Made by a program: the position numbers and the translations under genes. From JBBBNV01 sp037137075 (GTDB lineage Bacteria > Bacillota > Bacilli > Paenibacillales > NBRC-103111), in assembly GCF_037137075.1 (NCBI RefSeq), contig NZ_JBBBNV010000001.1:434001-498000 (forward strand): DNA of 64,000 nucleotides, in the 5' to 3' direction. The notes under the pieces were generated by a model. It had not been told where the DNA came from and made no database searches. It worked only from the letters and a program-made list of their open reading frames with translations. Position 1 is the stretch's first letter, and the number at the start of each line of letters is the position of its first letter. This document shows, piece by piece, positions 7,298-15,220 of this stretch.

Positions 7298-8728
7298 CTA
7301 CGCTTTTCCGCTAACCTCCCGGTACAAATCCAAATACGCTTTGGCGGACGCTACCCAGCTGTAATCCAGCTGCCTCATATTGTGAATCAGATGCTCCCAA
7401 TGCTTGCCTTCCCGGTAGAAATACACCGCCCGGCCGATAGTAAACAGCATATCATGAGCATTGTAATCGGCAAAGCTGAAGCCCCAGCCTTCCCCTGTGT
7501 ACTCATTATAAGGCATAACCGTATCCTTCAGCCCGCCTGTCTCCCGTACAATCGGCACACTGAGATAGCGCATGGCCAGCAGCTGCCCGATACCGCACGG
7601 TTCGAATTGAGATGGCATCAGGAACAAGTCGGAAGCCGCGTAAATTTTGCGGGCAAGGTCGTCATTAAACGTAATGTGGGCGGACACCTGCTGCGGGTAA
7701 CGGGCGGCTGCCTCACGGAACAGGCTTTCATAGCGGCCCTCTCCTGTGCCGAGTACAACCAGTTGAACACCCATATCGAGAATTTCCGGCAGCACCGCGG
7801 CAATCAAATCCAGGCCCTTTTGATGGACCAGCCGGGTAATCAGGGCAAGCATCGGCACATTCTCATCCCGAGGCAAGGATACCAAATCCTGCAGGGCGGC
7901 TTTATTGCTCCGCTTCTTGGCGAGCGAGCTGCGGAACGGCACCGCTAATGCCTCATCCTGCATCGGGTCATACAGTTCATAGTCAATGCCGTTTACAATA
8001 CCGTGCAGGTCATGCTGGCGCTGGCGCAGCAGCCCATCCATGCCTTCTCCGTAATAAGGGGTTTGAATTTCTCCGGCATATGTCCGGCTGACCGTCGTAA
8101 TCCGGTCACTGTAGAGCAAGCCGCCCTTCATGCAGTTAACGCCGCCGTAATACTCCAGATTTTGCCACTCGTAATAATCGTGCAGTCCGAAAATATCCTG
8201 CAACACGCCTGACGGAAACACACCCTGGTATTTCAGGTTATGTATGGTAAAGACGGTTTTCATCCCGCCGTAGCCTGGCCGACCTCCATATAATGCTTTC
8301 AGGAAGACCGGTATGAGGCCCGTCTGCCAGTCGTGGCAGTGAATGACGTCCGGCTGGAACCCCAGGTGCGGCAAGGCTTCCAGCACCGCCCGGCAATAAA
8401 AAGCATACCGCTCCGCATCATCCTCGTAACCGTAAAGCCCATGACGGCGGAAATAATATTCGTTATCCAGAAAATAAACAAGCGCCCCGTCCAGTTCAAG
8501 CATCTGCACGCCGCAATATTGATTACGCCAGCCGACAGGAATATTCAGCACCGCAATGGTTTGCATCTGCTCCTGCAAGGGCCATGGAATATCCGCATAC
8601 TTCGGCAAAACCAGGCGCACATCTGCACCCTGGCGCCGCAGCTCCTTCGGAAGGGCCCCGATGACGTCGGCCAGCCCTCCGGTTTTGACAAATGGCACTG
8701 CTTCCGATGCAGCAAACAGGATGTTCAT
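7298..8728 (-). CDS. glgA: Glycogen synthase (ADP-glucose-dependent)
   Basis: A 476-residue GT5 glycogen synthase that adds glucose from ADP-glucose to the non-reducing end of growing alpha-1,4 chains. The N-terminus MNILFAASEAVPFVKTGGL contains the KTGGL ADP-glucose motif; the C-terminal GT-B domain has the PSQFEPCG and ETGGLKDTV motifs of the family. The frame is open for 17 codons further upstream, but the ATG at 8728 with GGGGGAGAG eight bases upstream gives the conserved N-terminus and is preferred. It is the last enzyme gene of glgB-glgC-glgD-glgA; 175 bp without a recognisable gene or signal separate it from glgD. Confidence 0.97.
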   Translation of the reverse strand: MNILFAASEAVPFVKTGGLADVIGALPKELRRQGADVRLVLPKYADIPWPLQEQMQTIAVLNIPVGWRNQYCGVQMLELDGALVYFLDNEYYFRRHGLYGYEDDAERYAFYCRAVLEALPHLGFQPDVIHCHDWQTGLIPVFLKALYGGRPGYGGMKTVFTIHNLKYQGVFPSGVLQDIFGLHDYYEWQNLEYYGGVNCMKGGLLYSDRITTVSRTYAGEIQTPYYGEGMDGLLRQRQHDLHGIVNGIDYELYDPMQDEALAVPFRSSLAKKRSNKAALQDLVSLPRDENVPMLALITRLVHQKGLDLIAAVLPEILDMGVQLVVLGTGEGRYESLFREAAARYPQQVSAHITFNDDLARKIYAASDLFLMPSQFEPCGIGQLLAMRYLSVPIVRETGGLKDTVMPYNEYTGEGWGFSFADYNAHDMLFTIGRAVYFYREGKHWEHLIHNMRQLDYSWVASAKAYLDLYREVSGKA

Positions 8729-8903
8729 GATGAATGCTCTCCCCCTGATGTTAAGCATATGTGTGATGACGTATTTCAATTGCGCACGGATAACCTACAC
8801 ATCGGCCTGTAAAAAGTCCATTCCCTTTGGTCATCCGTATCCGGCGCTCGATCCCGCCATGCGATGCCACAGGGCTACCCGGTCATCGCACTAGCGGAAC
8901 GGT

Positions 8904-10019
8904 TTAGATCACCTTGTTTTTAGCCGCAATATATGGCGCGCCGAGATCACCCGAGAGCCGCTTGCCGGCTTGAATCCGGACCTCTTTATCCAAGATGGTG
9001 TTCTCCACCACCGCGTTTTGCCCAATTTCGCAGCCCTGCAATAAAATACAATTGCGCACGACGGCGCCCTTGTGAATTTTCACGCCCCGGAACACCAGAC
9101 TGTTCTCGACAGTGCCCTCAATCAGGCACCCATTGGCAACCAGACTCCCGCCGACGCGGGCGCCTTCGAAATATTTGGCAGGCGGCTCGTCCTTGACCTT
9201 CGTGTAGATGAGCCGATCCTGGAAAAACAGCTCCCGCCACAAATGCGGCTGCAGCAAGCTCATGCTGTTCCGGTAATATCCTGTGATCGAATTGATAATG
9301 CCCACATACCCTTTAAATTCGTAGCCGTAAACAACCAGCTTGTCGATGTTTTTCATTATTCCATCGCGCACAAAATGATCGTGCCCCTGGCCAAGGCAGG
9401 TCTCCACCATATCAAGCAGCAGCGATTTGCGCATGACATACATCTCCATGCTGACCTGACTGGATCGCAGCGACCCCCGGTAATCCTCCATCAAAGTGAC
9501 CTGGCCGCTTGGTTTAATGGCAATGCGGCGGTACTTGCTGTGCAGCAGATCTTCCTCGTCCAGCGTTTTGTATACCACGGTAACATCAGCGCCTGTTTCC
9601 AGATGGGATTCCAGCACCGGACGAAAGTCTATATTGCAAACCATGTGGCTGCGGGAGATCAGCACATACTCCCCGGCGGCACGAAGGAAATAATCGCGGT
9701 GGCAATAAAACTGGAACAGGTCGCCCTTCAGCAGCCCGTTCGGCTCGTCATGAACAGCGGGCAGCACAAACAGCCCGCCCCTTTTCCGATCCAGGTCCCA
9801 TTCCTTGCCCGAACCGAGATGGTCCATTAGCGAACGGTATTTATGATGCGTAAAAATAGCCACATCGCGAATACCGGAATTCACCATATTGGACAGTGTG
9901 AAATCAATCAGCCGGTATCTGCCTCCGAACGGTACGGAAGCGACGCAGCGCGAATAGGTCAGCTCCTCCAAGTCGTCCGGTTCATTTACTAGGTTGACTA
10001 CGCCGATTAATTGATTCAT
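8904..10019 (-). CDS. glgD: GlgD-type subunit of glucose-1-phosphate adenylyltransferase
   Basis: A 371-residue GlgC homologue that, as in Bacillus, should pair with GlgC to form the heteromeric ADP-glucose pyrophosphorylase. It keeps the second conserved block (PFGGRYRLIDFTLSN) and the C-terminal left-handed beta-helix repeats (hexapeptides after about residue 290). It lacks the LAGGxGxRL catalytic loop at the N-terminus, which begins MNQLIGVVNLVNE, consistent with a regulatory or modulating subunit. The start overlaps the glgC stop (ATGA), so both are made in a coupled way. Confidence 0.95.
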   Translation of the reverse strand: MNQLIGVVNLVNEPDDLEELTYSRCVASVPFGGRYRLIDFTLSNMVNSGIRDVAIFTHHKYRSLMDHLGSGKEWDLDRKRGGLFVLPAVHDEPNGLLKGDLFQFYCHRDYFLRAAGEYVLISRSHMVCNIDFRPVLESHLETGADVTVVYKTLDEEDLLHSKYRRIAIKPSGQVTLMEDYRGSLRSSQVSMEMYVMRKSLLLDMVETCLGQGHDHFVRDGIMKNIDKLVVYGYEFKGYVGIINSITGYYRNSMSLLQPHLWRELFFQDRLIYTKVKDEPPAKYFEGARVGGSLVANGCLIEGTVENSLVFRGVKIHKGAVVRNCILLQGCEIGQNAVVENTILDKEVRIQAGKRLSGDLGAPYIAAKNKVI

Positions 10020-11170
10020 AGCGCCTGCTCCTCCCTCACGGCCTGAACCGTCTGATGTCCGCCAATCAGAACAATGTCCCCTGCTGCCGAACCGATTACC
10101 GCTCCATCCTCAATGATGGTGTCCTCGCCGATAATGGCTTTTTGAATGGTGACGTTTTTGCCGATTTTGACATTTGGCATAATGACCGAGTCCCGGATGA
10201 CCGAGCCTTCGCCAACATTAACGCCATAGAACAGCACAGAATGGTCTACTGTTCCGAACACTGAGCAGCCTTCGTTAATAAGGGAGCGGCTGACCCTGGC
10301 CATCGGCGCAATATACTGGGCCGGCTGATAAGGGTTCACGGAGTAAATACGCCAAGCCCTGTCATTCAAATCGAATTTGGGATCATGTTCAAGCAAATCC
10401 ATGTTTGCTTCCCACAGGCTCTCAATGGTACCGACATCCTTCCAGTACCCCTCGAACGGATAAGCGAACATCCGCTCCTTGCTCTCCAGCATCGCGGGAA
10501 TAATATCCTTGCCGAAGTCGTTGCTGGACATCGGATTCGTCTCGTCCTTCAATAAATAGCTTCTCAGCACATCCCAATTAAAAATATAGATGCCCATCGA
10601 GGCCAGATTGCTTTTGGGCTGCTTCGGCTTCTCCGCAAACTCGGTAATGCGCCGGTTCTCGTCCGTGCTCATAATCCCGAACCTGCTGGCTTCCTCCCAT
10701 TTCACGCCAATGACGGCAATCGTTGCATCCGCCTTCTGCTCCATGTGGTACTTCAGCATGTGAGCGTAGTCCATTTTGTAAATGTGATCTCCGGAAATAA
10801 CCAGCACATAGCTTGGATTATAACGATCGATGAAATCTATATTTTGGTAAATGGCATTCGCCGTACCGCGATACCAGTCACCGCCCTTTTGCTTTACATA
10901 CGGCGGAAGCACGCTGACACCGCCGTTCATCCGGTCCAAATCCCAAGGGGAACCGATGCCGATATAGGAATTGAGCACAAGAGGCTGATACTGGGTTAAT
11001 ACACCGACGGTGTCAATGCCGGAATTCGTGCAGTTGCTCAGTGTAAAATCGATAATGCGGTACTTGCCCCCAAAATGCACCGCAGGCTTCGCCAGGTTTG
11101 TTGTCAGCGCCCCCAGCCGCCGTCCTTCTCCTCCGGCCAGCAGCATCGCTACGATTTCTTTTTGTCTCAT
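10016..11170 (-). CDS. glgC: Glucose-1-phosphate adenylyltransferase catalytic subunit
   Basis: A 384-residue enzyme making ADP-glucose and pyrophosphate from glucose-1-phosphate and ATP, the committed step of glycogen synthesis. The nucleotide-binding loop LAGGEGRRLG (11-20), the substrate segment EFAEKPKQPKS and GYWKDVGTIESLWEANM are intact. The C-terminal beta-helix (SVFGTVDHSV onward) is the usual allosteric/oligomerisation domain. Both ends are in ATGA overlaps, with glgB upstream and glgD downstream, which fixes the start and shows a single operon. Confidence 0.97.
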   Translation of the reverse strand: MRQKEIVAMLLAGGEGRRLGALTTNLAKPAVHFGGKYRIIDFTLSNCTNSGIDTVGVLTQYQPLVLNSYIGIGSPWDLDRMNGGVSVLPPYVKQKGGDWYRGTANAIYQNIDFIDRYNPSYVLVISGDHIYKMDYAHMLKYHMEQKADATIAVIGVKWEEASRFGIMSTDENRRITEFAEKPKQPKSNLASMGIYIFNWDVLRSYLLKDETNPMSSNDFGKDIIPAMLESKERMFAYPFEGYWKDVGTIESLWEANMDLLEHDPKFDLNDRAWRIYSVNPYQPAQYIAPMARVSRSLINEGCSVFGTVDHSVLFYGVNVGEGSVIRDSVIMPNVKIGKNVTIQKAIIGEDTIIEDGAVIGSAAGDIVLIGGHQTVQAVREEQAL

Positions 11171-13083
11171 CGGCTTGTGCCCCTTTCGCTAGTTCGTTGA
11201 AATATCGCCACAGCGAGCGGCGGAATGCGAACACGGATGCTTCGCTCCCGATCGTGCCAAGGCACCTTCTCGCTGGGCAGCAGACCGGCATTCTGGACAC
11301 CGGAGCCGCCGAACCTTACATCGTCGCTAGTAAACACCTCTTTGTAATTTCCGGACTTCGGAACACCGATCCGGTAATCGCCATAAACCATCGGCGTGAA
11401 ATTACAAACGATAACAAGCTCATCCTTTTTCTTCTTTCCCCGGCGTATAAAGGTAACGATGCTCTGGGACGTATCATGGGGGTCAATCCATTCGAAGCCG
11501 TACGGGTCGTGATCCCGTTGCCATAGCGCTTTTTGCGACTGATAGAAATGATTCAGCTCCCGCACATAACCCTGCATGTTCCGGTGCATGTCATAGCCAA
11601 GCAAGTGCCAGTCCTGCTGATCGCCTTCAAAATGCTTCCATTCCGCGAATTGGCCGAACTCCCCGCCCATAAACAGCAGCTTCTTACCCGGATGGGCAAA
11701 CATATAGCCGTACAGCAGCCTTAGGCTGGCGAATTTTTGCCAGTAATCTCCCGGCATTTTATCCAGAAGCGATTTTTTGCCGTGAACGACCTCGTCATGA
11801 GACAACGGGAGGACGTAGTTTTCTGACCAGGCGTACATGTAGGAGAACGTCAGCAGCTGGTGATGATGCTTCCGGTAAATCGGGTCCAACTCCATATATT
11901 CAAGCATGTCGTTCATCCAGCCCATGTTCCATTTATAATTGAAGCCGAGGCCGCCCTTATCCGTCGGACCGCAAACGAGCGGCCAGTCGGAAGAATCCTC
12001 GGCCATCATCAGCGCATGGGGGTAATAATGGAATACGGTTTCGTTCAGCTTGCGCAGGAAGGCAATGGCGTCCAGATTCTCATAACCGCCGTTCCCGTTG
12101 CGGGTCCACATCGATTCCGGCTTGCCGAAGTTCAAATACAGCATACTGGCGACGGCATCTACACGCAGCCCGTCAATATGGTACACATCCATCCAGAATA
12201 AAGCGTTCGATATAAGAAAGCTGATGACCTCGGGGCGGCCATAATCAAAGCTTAATGTCCCCCATTCCGGCTTCTCGGCTTTACGCTCATCCGCATATTC
12301 ATATAACGGATACCCGTCAAACCGGCGCAGGCCGTGCGCATCCTTGCAAAAATGGGACGGCACCCAGTCCATAATGACACCAATGCCCTTCTGGTGACAC
12401 TGGTCAATAAAGCTCATCAGCTGATGAGGTGTCCCGTATCGGCTTGTTGCCGAGAAATAACCGGTAATCTGGTAGCCCCACGACAAATCAAGCGGGTGCT
12501 CCGACAGCGGCAAAAGCTCAATATGGGTATATCCCATTTCAACGGCGTAATCTACAAGTTCGATAGAAAGCTCTTCATAGGTGTAAAATTGCCCGTCTGG
12601 TTTTATTTTCCAGGAGCCAAGGTGAGTTTCATAGATGAGGAGAGGCCGATTGTAAGGCGTGTTGCGGTTGCGGGCACGAAGCCAGGCAGAATCGTTCCAA
12701 CAGTAGCCGTCTAAGGAGGTGACGACAGAGGCTGTACGGGGACGAAGCTCGGAACGAAATGCATACGGATCGGCTTTCAGCAGCACTTCACCATACAAGG
12801 TGTGAATTTCATACTTATACACGGTTCCTTCAGGGAGTCCCGGAATGCTCAGGTGCCAGATGCCTCCGGCAGAAGCCTTTTGCATACGGTGATGCTCGCC
12901 GCACCAGCCGTTGAAATCGCCGACAACCCGGACGTCACGGGCATTCGGTGCCCATACGGCAAAACGAACGGCATCCTGGCCTGCTTCCCTGATAACATGA
13001 GCCCCAAGCAAACGATAGCTGTGGTGCAGGCTCCCCTGATGAAATAAATACAAGTCATGATCGCTCGGAACGGTTTGAATCAT
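11167..13083 (-). CDS. glgB: 1,4-alpha-glucan branching enzyme
   Basis: A 638-residue GH13 branching enzyme that cuts alpha-1,4 chains and re-attaches them as alpha-1,6 branches. An N-terminal CBM48 segment (VRFAVWAPNARDVRVVGDFNGW) precedes the catalytic barrel with GLRVDAVASMLY (nucleophile Asp), MMAEDSS (acid/base Glu) and LSHDEVVHGK (third carboxylate). The frame opens 29 codons further upstream at 13170 but has no ribosome binding site there; GAAAAGG lies 9 bases before the ATG at 13083, which gives a normal family length. It is the first gene of glgBCDA. A weak TATTAT lies upstream near 13210 but no confident promoter was identified. Confidence 0.95.
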   Translation of the reverse strand: MIQTVPSDHDLYLFHQGSLHHSYRLLGAHVIREAGQDAVRFAVWAPNARDVRVVGDFNGWCGEHHRMQKASAGGIWHLSIPGLPEGTVYKYEIHTLYGEVLLKADPYAFRSELRPRTASVVTSLDGYCWNDSAWLRARNRNTPYNRPLLIYETHLGSWKIKPDGQFYTYEELSIELVDYAVEMGYTHIELLPLSEHPLDLSWGYQITGYFSATSRYGTPHQLMSFIDQCHQKGIGVIMDWVPSHFCKDAHGLRRFDGYPLYEYADERKAEKPEWGTLSFDYGRPEVISFLISNALFWMDVYHIDGLRVDAVASMLYLNFGKPESMWTRNGNGGYENLDAIAFLRKLNETVFHYYPHALMMAEDSSDWPLVCGPTDKGGLGFNYKWNMGWMNDMLEYMELDPIYRKHHHQLLTFSYMYAWSENYVLPLSHDEVVHGKKSLLDKMPGDYWQKFASLRLLYGYMFAHPGKKLLFMGGEFGQFAEWKHFEGDQQDWHLLGYDMHRNMQGYVRELNHFYQSQKALWQRDHDPYGFEWIDPHDTSQSIVTFIRRGKKKKDELVIVCNFTPMVYGDYRIGVPKSGNYKEVFTSDDVRFGGSGVQNAGLLPSEKVPWHDRERSIRVRIPPLAVAIFQRTSERGTSR

Positions 13084-13385
13084 GCGCATCATCCTTTTCA
13101 GCAAAAATGGTGCAGCAGGTTGAGGTTGAACAGCAGCCACGGTGTTCCGGCGGATTTCCTGTCCATACATGTTCTAAGAAGCGTGTCATGTTAATGAGAA
13201 GATTCTTTCCATAATAAGAACTACTACATTTATTTCTACAGCCGCCGCTGTATTCCTTTTTATTTCTGCAAAAAACATATGAAAAACGACAGAAAAGTGG
13301 AATCTGCACGGGACGTGATGTAGAATGAGGAAGGAATCCATGTAATCGAATAATTCTACCTCAAGAACAGAAAGGAATTGTACGA

Positions 13386-14246
13386 ATGTTTGTCTCCAAT
13401 CTATGGAATGATTATGAATGTATCGACACCGGTAACGGCGAAAAGCTGGAGCGCTGGGGCGACATTGTGCTGCGCCGTCCCGATCCGCTGGCCATGTGGC
13501 CGGTATATAAGCAATCGCTGTGGAATAAAGCAGCCGCCCATTATCACCGCAGCGCCTCCGGCGGCGGAGAGTGGGAAGTCAGGCAGCCCATCCCGGAGCG
13601 GTGGACCATCGGCTTCGGGGATCTGCGATTTCATATTAAGCCGACCGGCTTTAAGCATACCGGCTTATTCCCGGAGCAGGCGGTCAACTGGCAGTGGATG
13701 ATGGATAAAATCCGGGCGGCCGGAAGACCAATTCGGGTCTTGAATTTGTTCGCCTATACAGGCGGAGCTACTGTCGCCTGCGCAAGTGCGGGCGCTGAGG
13801 TTTGCCATGTCGATGCCTCCAAGGGCGTCGTGCAGTGGGCCAAAGAAAATCTGGAGCTGTCGGGACTTCGCGATAAGCCGGTCCGCTTCATTACCGATGA
13901 TGTATTCAAGTTTGTGCAGCGCGAGAAAAAGCGGGGCAAAACCTACGATGCCATCATTATGGACCCGCCTTCATACGGACGCGGTCCCAATGGCGAAATG
14001 TGGAAGCTGGAAAACGACTTATATCCGTTCTTTGAATTTTGTACGGAAATTTTGACGGACAAGCCGCTGTTTTTCCTGATTAATTCCTATACGACCGGCA
14101 TTTCGCCAACCGTTCTCAGCAATATGCTGCTGATGACACTCGGCGCCAGGTATAAAGGGCATATTACTGCAGGTGAGATCGGCCTGCCGGTTACAGCCTC
14201 AGGCTTGACGCTGCCTGCCGGAATTTTGGCCCGGTGGGAATCGTAA
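13386..14246 (+). CDS. RlmI/RlmK-like class I SAM methyltransferase
   Basis: A 286-residue methyltransferase of the COG1092 type (rRNA large-subunit cytosine methyltransferase-like) without the N-terminal PUA domain of RlmI. Motif I is LNLFAYTGGATVACA; an acidic residue ends strand 2 (VDASKG) and motif IV is IIMDPPSYGRGP, typical of nucleic-acid methyltransferases. It probably modifies rRNA or tRNA; the site is unknown. The ATG at 13386 follows AGAAAGGA. It is monocistronic, reads away from glgB, and ends in a strong terminator. Confidence 0.85.
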   Translation: MFVSNLWNDYECIDTGNGEKLERWGDIVLRRPDPLAMWPVYKQSLWNKAAAHYHRSASGGGEWEVRQPIPERWTIGFGDLRFHIKPTGFKHTGLFPEQAVNWQWMMDKIRAAGRPIRVLNLFAYTGGATVACASAGAEVCHVDASKGVVQWAKENLELSGLRDKPVRFITDDVFKFVQREKKRGKTYDAIIMDPPSYGRGPNGEMWKLENDLYPFFEFCTEILTDKPLFFLINSYTTGISPTVLSNMLLMTLGARYKGHITAGEIGLPVTASGLTLPAGILARWES

Positions 14247-14295
14247 TAAGGGGTGTAAGAACCTGGGTTTAGGGTTTAAAAAAGCATGTTGCCCG

Positions 14296-14336
14296 CCGCC
14301 TGCTGAAGTCTTCGGACGTACGCAGGTGGTTTTTTT
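14296..14336 (+). terminator. Intrinsic terminator after the RlmI-like gene
   Basis: CCGCCTGC (14296-14303) pairs with GCAGGTGG (14322-14329), followed by seven T. It lies between convergent genes. Confidence 0.8.
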
Positions 14337-14354
14337 ATGGCGTAAGCACTTCCC

Positions 14355-14765
14355 CTAGCCGGCGATTTTGCCAAGAAGGTATACGAGGAGCTGCTGGTTA
14401 TGCGCTGAAATTTTATTGAGCTGATAGGTTAAAAACTGCTCCCGGATCGCCAGGCCGCGCCGGCATTCCTCCGTTCCTTTGTCGGTAACGAGTATCCATA
14501 CAATACGGCGGTCCTTCTCGTCGCGTTCACGCTGAATAAGTCCGTTCTTTTCCATGCGATCGAGCAGCGTCGTTACCGCGGCAGGTGTAGTATCAAGGTG
14601 TCCAAGCAAATCCGACGGCTTCATTCGTTCCTGCTCACTAAACAGCAGTACCTCCAAAACATGCAGCTGTCCTTCAGTCAACGACGGGGCTAGCTCTGTC
14701 TCCATATGCGTCTTCATTTCTTTGCTCAGTTTGCTCCATAATTTAGCAAATTGATCGGAAATCAT
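14355..14765 (-). CDS. MarR-family transcriptional regulator
   Basis: A 136-residue winged-helix regulator. The MarR core is clear: LTEGQLHVLEVLL, then the recognition region PSDLLGHLDTTPAAVTTLLDRMEKNGLIQRERDEKDRR, whose DxRR ends the wing. The frame can start at a TTG (14771), but the ATG at 14765 has GAGGTG seven bases upstream and is preferred. A promoter and a palindromic operator candidate lie directly upstream, suggesting autoregulation. Its target genes are not evident; the nearest divergent gene is a small hypothetical ORF at 14957. Confidence 0.92.
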   Translation of the reverse strand: MISDQFAKLWSKLSKEMKTHMETELAPSLTEGQLHVLEVLLFSEQERMKPSDLLGHLDTTPAAVTTLLDRMEKNGLIQRERDEKDRRIVWILVTDKGTEECRRGLAIREQFLTYQLNKISAHNQQLLVYLLGKIAG

Positions 14766-14786
14766 GTTCAATCACCTCTTGCTTCC

Positions 14787-14815
14787 AGTATAACACGGCA
14801 TTTCCCCATTGAAAA
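14787..14815 (-). promoter_or_regulatory. marR promoter
   Basis: Minus strand: TTTTCA (14810-14815), 17-base spacer, TATACT (14787-14792) with an extended -10 (TGT before it). Confidence 0.6.
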
Positions 14816-14817
14816 GG

Positions 14818-14830
14818 TTAATCTAATTAA
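14818..14830. promoter_or_regulatory. Palindromic MarR operator candidate
   Basis: TTAAT-CTA-ATTAA is a perfect 5-3-5 palindrome that touches the upstream edge of the marR -35 element. MarR proteins bind short AT-rich palindromes of this kind. Confidence 0.45.
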
Positions 14831-14956
14831 TATTTTAAGACATTAATCGATAAGAAACGGAACTACCTGACACTCCTCTACATATACTGCGATTACAGGT
14901 ATGAAAACGATGACGAATGGACTCGGACAAGATGCACGGAGGAGTGTGAACCATTT

Positions 14957-15220
14957 ATGGAACGGGAACACCGTTTGCAGGAGGCACTGGAATTGATTGC
15001 CGAGACTGTCCATACCCGGCAAAAGGAGCAGGCTGACAGAGCAGCCGGGCCAAGCGAAGCATGGAAGCAGGAAACGGCGCTGCGCGCCCTGAAGGAAGGC
15101 ATATTAAAGGACCCACAGTGGCTGGAGCGGCTTAATGAGCCGGTGCCGATGTGGGTCCTGCTGGATTGCTTATTGCGGGTGATGGATAAAACGGAGCCTT
15201 CGTATTTTACTTACGACTGA
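14957..15220 (+). CDS. Small hypothetical protein
   Basis: An 87-residue, highly charged, mostly helical-looking protein with no motif I recognise. GGAGGAG lies about 11 bases before the ATG, supporting translation. It sits divergent to marR across a 190-bp gap and its 3' end overlaps the 3' end of parC by 10 bp in convergent orientation. It may be a MarR-controlled gene, but only the position suggests this. Confidence 0.6.
   Translation: MEREHRLQEALELIAETVHTRQKEQADRAAGPSEAWKQETALRALKEGILKDPQWLERLNEPVPMWVLLDCLLRVMDKTEPSYFTYD

Noticed and set aside
8729..8903. Possible regulatory element between glgA and glgD
   Set aside because: No hairpin with a T run, promoter pair or reading frame stands out.
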